From assembly GCF_011043775.1 (NCBI RefSeq), contig NZ_JAAKXY010000005.1, positions 434,001-498,000 of the forward strand: a stretch of DNA of 64,000 bases, read 5' to 3'. This stretch comes from Natronolimnobius sp. AArcel1. GTDB lineage: Archaea; Halobacteriota; Halobacteria; Halobacteriales; Natrialbaceae. The notes under the pieces were generated by a model. That model was not told the origin of the DNA, did no database searches, and saw only the letters and a program-made list of their open reading frames with translations. The position numbers and the translations under genes are program-made. The number at the start of each line of letters is the position of its first letter. The first letter of the stretch is position 1. Positions 34,902 through 43,682 of the stretch are shown one piece after another.

Positions 34902-36056
34902 ATGACAAGAATCACTGAGTACGAACTGTTCGAGGTACCGCCACGCTGGGTATTCCTCAAAATCACGACGAGCGACGGCACCGTTGGCTGGGGAGAGCCA
35001 GTCGTCGAAGGCCGTGCAAAGACCGTCCGTACTGCTGTCGAGGAACTGATGGACAACTATCTCCTCGATGAAGATCCGTCACGGATCGAGCATCACTGGC
35101 AACGCCTCTACCGCGGGGGCTTCTATCGCGGTGGACCCATTCTCATGAGCGCCATCTCTGGAATCGACCAGGCGCTGTGGGACATCAAAGCAAAGCAGTT
35201 TGATGCACCAATCTACGAATTACTTGGTGGTGCTGCCCGCGACCGTATTCGTGTCTACCAATGGATCGGTGGCGACCGGCCGTCCGAGGTCGGTCACGCT
35301 GCAGTTGAAAAAGTTGACAACGGCTTTACCGCATTGAAAATGAACGGCACCTCGGAGATGCGCCGTGTCGATACTCCTGGGGCCGTTCAGGAGGCTCGAG
35401 ACCGGCTATCCGAAGTTCGTGACGCCGTTGGTGATGATGTCGACATCGGCGTGGACTTCCATGGCCGTGTCAGCAAACCGATGGCCAAGCGACTCGTCGA
35501 GGCTCTCGAGCCGTACGAACCGATGTTCATCGAAGAGCCAGTCTTGCCGGAACACAACGACGCGCTCCCAGAAATCGCTCAGCACACGACGGTTCCAATC
35601 GCGACCGGTGAACGAATGTACTCTCGGTGGGACTTTAAATCGCTGTTCAAGCAGGGCGTCGTTGACGTGATCCAGCCGGACCTCTCCCACGCTGGCGGCA
35701 TTACCGAGGTCAAGAAAATTGCGAGCATGGCAGAGGCCTACGACGTTGCCGTTGCGCCACATTGTCCGCTCGGACCAATCGCACTGGCTTCGTGTATTCA
35801 GGTTGACGCCTGTACACCAAATGCACTGATTCAGGAACAGAGTCTCAATATCCACTACAATCAAACGAGTGATGTGCTCGATTACCTGGCTGATCCGACC
35901 GTCTTCGAGTACCAGGATGGGTACGTCACCCTGCCAACTGGGCCTGGGTTAGGCATCAATATTGACGAGGACGTCGTTCGCGAACGCGCGGCACAAGACG
36001 TCAACTGGCACAATCCAGTCTGGAGACACGACGACGGGAGCGTCGCCGAGTGGTAG
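34902..36056 (+). CDS. dgoD: Enolase-superfamily dehydratase, D-galactonate dehydratase-like
   Basis: 384 residues of the mandelate racemase/muconate lactonizing family. The metal-ligand residues lie at DFHGR, FIEEPVLPE and ATGERMYS, and the catalytic His-containing loop is VAPHCPLGP. The last two patterns are the signature of galactonate dehydratases, which turn D-galactonate into 2-keto-3-deoxygalactonate in the De Ley-Doudoroff route. Its position after an alpha-galactosidase and a sugar importer supports this. A gluconate or other sugar-acid dehydratase remains possible. The galactose dehydrogenase, KDGal kinase and aldolase are not in the window. Confidence 0.9.
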   Translation: MTRITEYELFEVPPRWVFLKITTSDGTVGWGEPVVEGRAKTVRTAVEELMDNYLLDEDPSRIEHHWQRLYRGGFYRGGPILMSAISGIDQALWDIKAKQFDAPIYELLGGAARDRIRVYQWIGGDRPSEVGHAAVEKVDNGFTALKMNGTSEMRRVDTPGAVQEARDRLSEVRDAVGDDVDIGVDFHGRVSKPMAKRLVEALEPYEPMFIEEPVLPEHNDALPEIAQHTTVPIATGERMYSRWDFKSLFKQGVVDVIQPDLSHAGGITEVKKIASMAEAYDVAVAPHCPLGPIALASCIQVDACTPNALIQEQSLNIHYNQTSDVLDYLADPTVFEYQDGYVTLPTGPGLGINIDEDVVRERAAQDVNWHNPVWRHDDGSVAEW

Positions 36057-36551
36057 CGACCGGAGGGAGGGAGTACTAGTACGATCTTCACAAGACTGCT
36101 GTGGAAATACAATCTGAGTGTAAATACGGTAAAATAGCATGTATAAATATGTATTTTGTAAGCAGAGGCGCATAACACCCACCAAGAGATCAATAAGCAA
36201 TCGCCGTGTATCTCAAGTTATAGCTGACGACGCGACCAACAAAAACACCGACATAACTATCAATAAGTTTTCCTTTTTAGAGTGGAAAATTCAAACAGGA
36301 GCCTTAAACCGCCCATAGGACACAAATACAACTATTATAGATCCGCAGAGTCCCATATGTGAATTGATTTTATTGTCTCTTGATACAGACTCACTCAACA
36401 GCATAGAACAGTTAATAGTTCACAATGAATACAATGTTGATGTCGACGCCATCCCCGTTCGTTCCAGGCAATCGCTCGAAAGCACACCGGAAAGACCCAA
36501 AGGTGATCCCCAGAACGGAGAAATAAGTCCCTCATCGGGGCGGCCCAGCGC
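36057..36551. other. AT-rich intergenic region
   Basis: About 495 bases between the convergent dgoD-like gene and the PAS kinase. It is AT-rich, especially 36100-36430, with no recognisable gene, repeat or RNA. A transcription terminator for both genes is expected, but no clear T-run or hairpin was identified. Confidence 0.45.
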
Positions 36552-38972
36552 TCACACAGTGGTGTCTGCACGCGGGAGCGTAAAGTAGAACGTCGTCCCA
36601 GAACCGGGTTCTGACTCGAGCCAGATGTCACCGCTGTGGCGTTCGATGATGCGGGTGCAAACGGCAAGTCCAATGCCCGTTCCCGAATGCTGATCGGTTG
36701 GATGTAAGCTTTGAAAGAGTTCGAAAACACGCTCGCTGTTGTCTGGCTCAATACCGATTCCCTCGTCAGCAACCGATATGAGTGCATCTGAGCCCTCCGT
36801 GGTCGCCGAGACTGTTACTCGTGGCGGATCGTCCCCACTATACTCAATTGCGTTCGACAACAAGTTCTGGAAGACCTGGCGCAACTGGCCTGCGTCACCG
36901 TCGACTCGAGGCAGCGATTCAGCCGTGATCTCGGCGTTGCTTTCTTCGATTCGCATGTGAAGGTCCTGGCGAACATCTGCCAGCACAGCGTCCAATTCGA
37001 CCGGTTCGAACGGATCGCCGTGCGTTTCGATCCGTGAATACTCGAGGAGACCGTTGATCATCTCGCGCATCCGTTCAGCACCGTCGACGGCGTAGTCGAT
37101 GAATTCTTGGCCATCCTCGTCGAGTTCGTCTGCGTAGCGGTTCTCGACCAACTGGAGATAGCTTGTAACCATCCGCAGCGGCTCTTGGAGGTCGTGTGAG
37201 GCCGCGTACGCAAACTGCTCGAGTCGTTGGTTGGAAGCCTCGAGTTTGCGTTCGAACTGCTTGCGCTCGGTGATGTCAGCCAGTGCACCGGGAAACAAAA
37301 CAGGCTCACCATCGTCGTCGTACGTGACGTGACCGCGGGCAACCACCCATCGGAGGTCGCCGTCGTCGTTCCAGACCCGATACTCCTGGTCGTACTCGTC
37401 TCCCGACTCGATGGCGTCCTCGATTCGTTGTTTAACGCGCTCGCGATCGTCTTCGTGGATGGCTGTGATGAACTCCTCAAGTGAAACCCCCTCAGTAGCT
37501 GCGTCCGGATCAATCCCGAACTTATTGGCAAACGACGCACTCGTGACCATCCGGTCGTCGGGAATGTGCCACTCCCACGTTCCAACAGCACCGGCTTCGG
37601 CCGCCGCCTCCAACCGCTCTTTTGCATCCTCAAGTTCTTGCTCGCGTTCGACCCGTTCGGTGACGTCGTTCGCCGTCCCGAGCCAGCGAGTGACGGTTCC
37701 ATCGTCATCTAAAAGCGGGGTGGCACGCGAGACGACCCAGGTGACACTACCATCCTCGCGAATAATACGGTGTTCAAGCTCGAAGCTTTGTTGTGTACGA
37801 ATAGCGTCGTCGATGGTTTCCCGAACACGGGGCCGGTCCGCAGACGGGACGTGCTCGTCAATCCACGATGATCCGTCTTCGTCAGTATTGGGGAAGAAAT
37901 TGGTCCCCTCAACACTCTGTACCTCGGTCCACGCTGCGTTCGTCGTGAACACAGCATCTGATGTCGTCGTCACTAACGCACGAAACCGCTCTTCGCTCTC
38001 ACGCAGTTGTTCGTACGCCTCCTGCTTTGCCTCTCGGAGAACCTTCTGTCCACGCAAGACAACATCGGATGCGAGTTGTTCGTCGACGGGCGTGTCGGGG
38101 TCCTGCAACAACTCCATGTCACCATCTGCATGAAGCTCCTGAACGATTGGCGTGACATCGTCAACAGAATGGATAATATACTCGAGATCACCGTCTGAGG
38201 TGAAAACCGGCGAATTAATCGGGCTCCACCAGCGTTCCTCGAATTCCTCACCACCCGACTCACGGGTGGGAATCGGATAGTGTGTCACCGACATTACATC
38301 GATCTCACCGGTCTCAGTAACTGTCTCGAGTGAACGGCGCAAGTTTTCGGCGCCATCAGCCGGGTCGTCAGGGTTGTTCGGAAAGATTTCAAAGAGTGAA
38401 GCACCCAAGACATCCGCCCGATCAGTCATCGTCGCCTCGAGATAAGCGTCGCTCACGGCGATTATTTTGTGGTTCCCAGGTTTGACAATGAGATAGTTCC
38501 CTGGAACGTTCTCGAACAACCGGCGGAAGGTCGCTTCCGTGGTCTCTGGACCCGTTCCATCACAGTCAGGGCATTCGCGAACAATGCCAACAGCTCCCTG
38601 TGGGCCGTTGCTCGTCTCGAGGACGGTGACTCGGACAGTACAGTGAATCTGTTCTTCGGCGGCAGTCCCGATACTAAGGGTAAGGATGTTGCTCTGTTCG
38701 TCTGGGTTCGCTCGAAGTCTGTCGACCTCGCGACTGATCGCCAAAGTGTCTCCGCCGAAGAGCACAGACATGTGCTCGCCACGCAGTGTCTCGCGTGTGT
38801 ATCCAGTCAGCGCAACAAGCGCATCGTTGAACGCGATGAGACGTCCCTCACCATCGAGTCGGTAGACTCCATCGTCGATCGTATTGATAAGAGCCCGATA
38901 GTGCTGGAGGGCTTCAGAATTGTCTGCATCACCCCACAATAGAAATTCAGCAGACCTCGCCGAGTCGTTCAT
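36552..38972 (-). CDS. Multi-PAS sensor histidine kinase
   Basis: 806 residues without membrane helices, so cytoplasmic. Four PAS-type domains lie at about 22-135, 147-275, 325-440 and 450-570. A HisKA domain follows with His593 in AASHDLQEPLR, and then a HATPase domain with the N box (LLSNAIEYS), DEGIGI and GTGIGLAVCT motifs. A CPDC pair near residues 134-137 lies between the first two PAS domains and could be redox-active or bind metal. No response regulator is adjacent. The promoter region is bordered by an IS-derived right end at 39043. The signals sensed are unknown. Confidence 0.93.
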   Translation of the reverse strand: MNDSARSAEFLLWGDADNSEALQHYRALINTIDDGVYRLDGEGRLIAFNDALVALTGYTRETLRGEHMSVLFGGDTLAISREVDRLRANPDEQSNILTLSIGTAAEEQIHCTVRVTVLETSNGPQGAVGIVRECPDCDGTGPETTEATFRRLFENVPGNYLIVKPGNHKIIAVSDAYLEATMTDRADVLGASLFEIFPNNPDDPADGAENLRRSLETVTETGEIDVMSVTHYPIPTRESGGEEFEERWWSPINSPVFTSDGDLEYIIHSVDDVTPIVQELHADGDMELLQDPDTPVDEQLASDVVLRGQKVLREAKQEAYEQLRESEERFRALVTTTSDAVFTTNAAWTEVQSVEGTNFFPNTDEDGSSWIDEHVPSADRPRVRETIDDAIRTQQSFELEHRIIREDGSVTWVVSRATPLLDDDGTVTRWLGTANDVTERVEREQELEDAKERLEAAAEAGAVGTWEWHIPDDRMVTSASFANKFGIDPDAATEGVSLEEFITAIHEDDRERVKQRIEDAIESGDEYDQEYRVWNDDGDLRWVVARGHVTYDDDGEPVLFPGALADITERKQFERKLEASNQRLEQFAYAASHDLQEPLRMVTSYLQLVENRYADELDEDGQEFIDYAVDGAERMREMINGLLEYSRIETHGDPFEPVELDAVLADVRQDLHMRIEESNAEITAESLPRVDGDAGQLRQVFQNLLSNAIEYSGDDPPRVTVSATTEGSDALISVADEGIGIEPDNSERVFELFQSLHPTDQHSGTGIGLAVCTRIIERHSGDIWLESEPGSGTTFYFTLPRADTTV

Positions 38973-39042
38973 ATACGTAGTAGCGGCCCCGAATCAGATA
39001 AGTTTCGTGCCGACCTCGAGTTGTGGATGACAGAACGGCACG

Positions 39043-39175
39043 GTAAACTACCCCACCCTACTCCTTCGGCGAATAAGCGCCTCAGTCCTTGAGGGTAGCG
39101 CGGGACCGAAGGTCCCGCTGACCATGCAAACGGGCGCTTCGCACCCGTGAGCAGATGGGGCTTTGATGTGGACTC
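39043..39175 (-). mobile_element. Solo right end of an IS200/IS605 (IS1341-type) element
   Basis: On the minus strand, a stretch resembling a TnpB C-terminal tail (ESTSKPHLLTGAKRPFAW in one frame) is followed by the hairpins listed separately and the end GGGTAGTTTACC. The same GTTTAC end occurs behind the tnpB at 25563. There is no tnpB or tnpA around it, so this is an orphan end or palindrome-associated remnant. If transcribed it would be an omega-RNA-like transcript whose guide part would read into the promoter region of the PAS kinase. Confidence 0.6.
39068..39148. repeat. Four stem-loops within the solo IS end
   Basis: GGCG/CGCC (39068-39081), CCTCA/TGAGG (39080-39094), GCGGGACC-GAA-GGTCCCGC (39100-39118, perfect) and ACGGGCGC/GCACCCGT around TTC (39130-39148, one mismatch). 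The last two resemble in size and loop the clusters in the intact IS element. Confidence 0.7.
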
Positions 39176-39204
39176 CCGGCAATCAGTCACCAGCAATAGG
39201 CTGC

Positions 39205-39288
39205 TATAGTAACAACTGAAACTGTGTACACACCAATCGCATAGCCGTCATGCGATTGGGTGTGCACTGACTGTCAGTGGCTACTATA
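39205..39288. repeat. 84-bp imperfect palindromic repeat, copy 2 (inverted)
   Basis: Same element as at 12554, here in the opposite orientation, bounded by TATAGTAACAACTGAAAC and CAGTGGCTACTATA. Its inner arms are CCAATCGCAT/ATGCGATTGG, perfectly paired. It lies between the IS remnant and the amidohydrolase promoter. Confidence 0.85.
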
Positions 39289-39408
39289 GATATCGTGTGT
39301 TCCATGTAGATAACTAATAGTTTCACCGAATATACATCTCGTGTGTATTCCAATTTGGTCCCAGGCTGGATAGCAACCATTTTCCTGCAGAACGTACCGT
39401 ATGCGCCT

Positions 39409-40743
39409 ATGTTACTCTCTGGAACCGTCATCGCCGATGCCTCGACCGTCATCGAAGACGGTAGCATCGTCGTTGATGGCTCGCGTATCGAGGCAGTCGG
39501 GCCTCGAGAGACGCTTCGCCAGCGCTATCCCAACCTCGAGGAACGCACAGTCGATATTCTTCTCCCGGGGCTCGTCGGCGGCCATCTCCACTCGGTACAG
39601 AGTCTCGGCCGTGGCATCGCCGACGATCACGAACTGCTCGATTGGCTGTTCGAGTACGTGTTGCCGATGGAAGCCTCGCTCACCGCAGACGAGATGGAAA
39701 TCGCCGCGAAGTTGGGCTACCTCGAGATGATCGAGAGCGGGACAACGACCTGTATCGATCACCTCTCGGTCAATCACGCCGAACGGGCGTTCGAAGCAGC
39801 TGGCGAAATCGGCATTCGCGGCGTGTTGGGCAAGGTATTGATGGACCAACGCGCCCCCGAGGGACTGCTCGAGTCGACCGAAGACGCACTCGCTGAAAGC
39901 GAACAGCTCATTCAGGAGTACCATGGGGCGTTCGACGATCGCATCCGGTATGCGGTGACACCCCGATTTGCGGTCTCCTGTACTGAAAACTGTCTCCGCG
40001 GTGCTCGAGAGTTGGCAGACACCTATGACGGCGTTCGGATCCACACGCATGCAAGCGAAAATCGCAGTGAGATCGAAACCGTCGAAGGTGATACCGGCTT
40101 GCGAAACATCCACTGGCTCGACGAGGTCGGCCTTACCGGCGAAGATGTGGTGCTCGCACATTGCGTCTGGACTGACGAAAGCGAACGGGAGGTACTTGCA
40201 GAGACGGGTACCCACGTCACGCACTGCCCATCTTCGAACATGAAACTCGCAAGCGGGATTGCGCCGGTCGTTGACTATCTCGAGCGCGGGATCAACGTCG
40301 CACTGGGCAACGATGGCCCGCCGTGTAACAACACGCTCGATCCGTTCACCGAGATGCGCCAGGGGAGTCTCCTACAGAAAGTCGACCGACTCAACCCGGT
40401 TGCAGCCTCCGCAAGCGAACTACTCGAGATGGCGACACTGAACGGGGCACGCGCGGCTGGCTTCGACAAACTCGGCGCGATCCGTGAGGGATGGCGAGCC
40501 GATATCATCGGCATCGATACCGATCATACCCGGGCAACACCGCTGCATGATCCGCTCTCGCATCTCGTCTACGGCGCCCACGGCGACGACGTCGTATTCT
40601 CGATGATCGACGGCAACGTCGTTCTCGAGGACGGCGAGATTCAGACGGTCGACGCCAACGCAATTCGGGAGGAAGCGACCGCCATTGCCGATGGTTTTGA
40701 TCTCGAGGGCCATCGGGACGCTGCCAGAAACGTTCAGCCATGA
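39409..40743 (+). CDS. Amidohydrolase, adenosine/SAH-type deaminase (ATZ/TRZ family)
   Basis: 444 residues of the metal-dependent amidohydrolase superfamily. Metal and catalytic residues are visible in GGHLHS, THASEN, AHCVW and GNDGPPCNN, matching the S-adenosylhomocysteine/5'-deoxyadenosine/methylthioadenosine deaminase and chlorohydrolase group. The reaction is probably hydrolytic deamination of a purine nucleoside or related ring in the cytoplasm; the exact substrate cannot be fixed. The ATG at 39409 starts directly at the first beta strand (LLSGTVI), and a 22-codon upstream extension is unlikely. It is a single gene. Confidence 0.9.
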   Translation: MLLSGTVIADASTVIEDGSIVVDGSRIEAVGPRETLRQRYPNLEERTVDILLPGLVGGHLHSVQSLGRGIADDHELLDWLFEYVLPMEASLTADEMEIAAKLGYLEMIESGTTTCIDHLSVNHAERAFEAAGEIGIRGVLGKVLMDQRAPEGLLESTEDALAESEQLIQEYHGAFDDRIRYAVTPRFAVSCTENCLRGARELADTYDGVRIHTHASENRSEIETVEGDTGLRNIHWLDEVGLTGEDVVLAHCVWTDESEREVLAETGTHVTHCPSSNMKLASGIAPVVDYLERGINVALGNDGPPCNNTLDPFTEMRQGSLLQKVDRLNPVAASASELLEMATLNGARAAGFDKLGAIREGWRADIIGIDTDHTRATPLHDPLSHLVYGAHGDDVVFSMIDGNVVLEDGEIQTVDANAIREEATAIADGFDLEGHRDAARNVQP

Positions 40744-41055
40744 TTGTCGGCGGGAAGGAAACCATGTGCGGAAAACGATGAAGGTGTTGCTGCCCTGTAC
40801 AATAGGTGCCTATTTCCTAAAAGAAGGCTATTTTACAACAGCAGGCTCTTTCGCCTATCAAATTTGCTGATGAGTGAGTACTACCGAGCGATGAGACACT
40901 GATTCGTCCGGGAAACAGGACAAGACACCTCAAAAACCGAACGTATATCGTGACATATATAGTCCACAACCAATAAGAAAATCTAGACGAGACAACCACG
41001 CACAGGAGTCCACTCCCTTGTTGCACCAGTTCAAGTCGACAAGGAGACGAAATTC
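40744..41055. other. Intergenic, AT-rich
   Basis: About 310 bases before the zinc-ribbon regulator gene. Nothing was recognised apart from AAGGAG at 41041-41046, a plausible ribosome-binding site nine bases before the ATG at 41056. Confidence 0.45.
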
Positions 41056-42024
41056 ATGACAGACGATCTCTCCGTGAGTTTACCGGATGATGCCTTTGGG
41101 GTACTGAGTCATGATCTTCGACTGGCTGTCTTAGACGTTCTGCAACGGGCACAAAAGGCCGATACGTTCGCCGCCGAACCCGTTGCCTATGCTGAACTCG
41201 CTATGTTGGTCAGTGAACGCCTCGAGAAGGACTTTACGCGAGATTCTGGCAATTTCAATTACCATCTTCGAACACTACGAGACGCGGGATTCATCCGTCG
41301 GGTTGATGGGGGATATCGCATCCGTCAGGCAGGCGTTCGGGTTGTTCGCGCCGTCAGAGCAGGAAACATTTCTAATGAGACACAGTTCGAGTCGGTTCCG
41401 ATCAACGAGCCCTGTCCGTACTGCAACGCAGAGTCAACAATTTCGTTAGACGATGATTGGCTGTTTATCCGCTGTTCGTCCTGCGATGGGGCCTTCGCAC
41501 AGGACGAAACGCTTCCTAGTGGAACACTGGCTGGATTCGAAGTATCGCCAGCTAGCGTCCAGGGTCGTGACCCAATCGAGACATTCAAAGTTGCGTTTCA
41601 ACTCGGCCAACAAGTGCACCGATCGTTCGCTGCAGGTATTTGTCCAGAGTGTGGTGGCACAACCACGACAGAAATTCTCGAGACCTGCCTCGAGCATGAA
41701 TTGACAGAAGAACACGTCTGTGATGCCTGTGGACGAACGACGGATGAGTTCGTTGCCGTTTCGTGTGATGTGTGTAATCGATCGCTGATGACGTTTCCGG
41801 CAATCGTCGTTGCGACTGATCCACATGTCATCGCAACTATGTACGAACGTGGGAGAGACGTCACTGATCAGACGTGGGGAGCACTCTCTCGACCACCCGA
41901 TTGGCCGTGTCACCACGTTCAGACTGAGCCACCAATTCTCGAGTATGTGATCCCTGTACCTGACGGAGAGGATATCCGCGTACAACTCGATATGTCACTA
42001 ACGGTCCGTATCATAAATCCATGA
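41056..42024 (+). CDS. ArsR-like winged-helix protein with zinc-ribbon C-terminal domain
   Basis: 322 residues. The N-terminal winged helix (about 10-95) has GVLSHDLRLAVLDVL and FNYHLRTLRDAGFI. The C-terminal half carries several cysteine pairs (CPYC, CSSC, CPEC, CDAC, CDVC) that form zinc ribbons. This layout is common in haloarchaeal ArsR-type regulators of unknown ligand. A GGAG precedes the ATG by nine bases. It is followed, 17 bases after its end, by a convergent acetyltransferase gene. The target genes are unknown. Confidence 0.87.
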   Translation: MTDDLSVSLPDDAFGVLSHDLRLAVLDVLQRAQKADTFAAEPVAYAELAMLVSERLEKDFTRDSGNFNYHLRTLRDAGFIRRVDGGYRIRQAGVRVVRAVRAGNISNETQFESVPINEPCPYCNAESTISLDDDWLFIRCSSCDGAFAQDETLPSGTLAGFEVSPASVQGRDPIETFKVAFQLGQQVHRSFAAGICPECGGTTTTEILETCLEHELTEEHVCDACGRTTDEFVAVSCDVCNRSLMTFPAIVVATDPHVIATMYERGRDVTDQTWGALSRPPDWPCHHVQTEPPILEYVIPVPDGEDIRVQLDMSLTVRIINP

Positions 42025-42041
42025 GCGGGGAAGGCCGACAG

Positions 42042-43094
42042 TCAGAACAACGGCGCAATTGGATCGTTCCGAACCGGTGCACCCGCAATCGCAACAGAGA
42101 GACTCATTTCGCCAACACCTGCCTCAAGCTCGAGGACATCGCCGAGCGGTCCCCGTGGATCGTAATTCAGCATAAGGCGATTCGCGCCGCCAGGATTCGC
42201 CCGAAGCGTTTCCCAGAGTGTCCGTGCGGCGTCTTCGTGTCCGGATGCATACCAAAGGTCAGAGAGCATCGTCATTCGAAGTTCCTTGCTGTCGGGAATC
42301 GCCGGTGGCAGTGAGTCTGCCTCCTCGAGTTCCGGTGGCAGTGAATCAACAACAAGAGACATCACTTTGTGCATGTCCGAGGCGAAAACGCCTGCAACGA
42401 CCTCGTCGTCGACGGTCGCAACGACGTAGCGATGAATCGGTTCCTCGATCGGCGAATCACCAAGCCGGTCTGTCAGGCCCGAAGCTGTGTACGGTCGGTA
42501 CACGTCCGTCTCGGAGTAGAATTCGTTTGACTGTTCGACGGCAACTGCTTGCTCATCCAGAGTTCCGTCGTGAATAGCAATGCGGTCGGTGGTCGGACCC
42601 TCCTCGAGCGGTGAGGCGGGATACATGACGAACTCGGACTCGAGCGAATCGGCCCACCATTCAGCGACCGCTTCTGAGGGATCGTTTCCGTGCTGGATAT
42701 TCGAGAACACAACGCAGTCTTCGCCCAGTTGTTCTCGGGCGAACTCGATACGTTGTGTGACAATCCGTTTGGCTAGTCCCTGCCCGCGGAAATCAGGATG
42801 GACTGCAAGCGCGTTTAATAGTGCACTTGGCCGTAGTTCATCGTCGAAGCGCGCTTCGGTAAATGAAACGAAACCCACTCCTGCGAGTCGCCCATCATCG
42901 GTTTCGGCAACAAATCCCGTCGTATCAGGTCGTAACCCAGCGTAGACGTCGTATGGATCGTACGCAAACCGTGGTGCAAAACTCACGGCCCCTTCGTCAG
43001 GACTGTTCGTAAAGAGTCGTCCAATCGCCTCTCCATCGGCAGGTCGTGCGGTTCGGATCTGCACGGGTGTCGCTGCATCGCTTTTGGTTGTCAT
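42042..43094 (-). CDS. GNAT-family N-acetyltransferase
   Basis: 350 residues. A GNAT acetyl-CoA-binding domain occupies about 10-150, with motif A at HPDFRGQGLAKRIVTQR. A second, degenerate GNAT-like half follows (HRYVVATVDDEVVAGVFASDMHKVM), as in fused double-GNAT proteins. It transfers an acetyl group to an unknown amine or protein. No partner gene is evident, and a SipW-linked cluster begins downstream on the same strand after 150 bases, separated by an AT-rich gap. Confidence 0.87.
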   Translation of the reverse strand: MTTKSDAATPVQIRTARPADGEAIGRLFTNSPDEGAVSFAPRFAYDPYDVYAGLRPDTTGFVAETDDGRLAGVGFVSFTEARFDDELRPSALLNALAVHPDFRGQGLAKRIVTQRIEFAREQLGEDCVVFSNIQHGNDPSEAVAEWWADSLESEFVMYPASPLEEGPTTDRIAIHDGTLDEQAVAVEQSNEFYSETDVYRPYTASGLTDRLGDSPIEEPIHRYVVATVDDEVVAGVFASDMHKVMSLVVDSLPPELEEADSLPPAIPDSKELRMTMLSDLWYASGHEDAARTLWETLRANPGGANRLMLNYDPRGPLGDVLELEAGVGEMSLSVAIAGAPVRNDPIAPLF

Positions 43095-43247
43095 TTTCGA
43101 ACAGCCTCGTCTCTTCCTGTGCCTGCACTATTATAAACTCTTCTGAACGTATATTAAATTGATACATACACATACATTGTGAGAATCAGTTTGGCTCTGA
43201 CATCGGTATCAAGAGTAGAGTATATTGCTCTAAGGAGTTATTCAGCG

Positions 43248-43682
43248 TTAATAATCTCTATTGGCATCGGTGTGGATGTCACTTTCATTGTCAGATCCGT
43301 TTTCTGTGACGTTATCGTCTTCACTATCATCTTGATCGTTGTCAATACGTTCGCTCGTATTCTCGACAGAATCACCACCGAAATCGGTATTCGTATTTTC
43401 ATCCTCGAGTACGTCCTTTTCAGAAGCGGTCTCGTTGTCTGTACTCGATGCGGTCTCGTTCTCACTCGTATCTGCTGACTCCTCGAGATCGGACGGACCG
43501 ACAGCAGGCTGATTGGTAGCTGCGGTTGTGACTGTCGAGACAGAATCGTCGTCAGTTGTGGTTGTCGAAAACTCGCTGGTTACCTGTTCAGAGTCAGAGA
43601 ACATGGCAAGGGTTCCTGCGCCACTGAAAACAGCGCTCCCAATAATTATCACTGCAATGACGGCGACCAGACGACGACTCAT
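43248..43682 (-). CDS. Exported acidic protein with SipW-type signal peptide
   Basis: 144 residues. The N-terminus RRLVAVIAVIIIGSAVFSGAGTLAMFSDSEQ matches the SipW-dependent signal seen in TasA/camelysin-type proteins. The rest is Asp/Glu/Ser/Thr/Asn-rich low-complexity sequence without a fold signature, probably disordered outside the cell. It is the last gene of the sipW unit: its ATG overlaps the signal peptidase stop by four bases. It could be a minor subunit or tether of the structure built by the larger proteins upstream. Confidence 0.8.
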   Translation of the reverse strand: MSRRLVAVIAVIIIGSAVFSGAGTLAMFSDSEQVTSEFSTTTTDDDSVSTVTTAATNQPAVGPSDLEESADTSENETASSTDNETASEKDVLEDENTNTDFGGDSVENTSERIDNDQDDSEDDNVTENGSDNESDIHTDANRDY

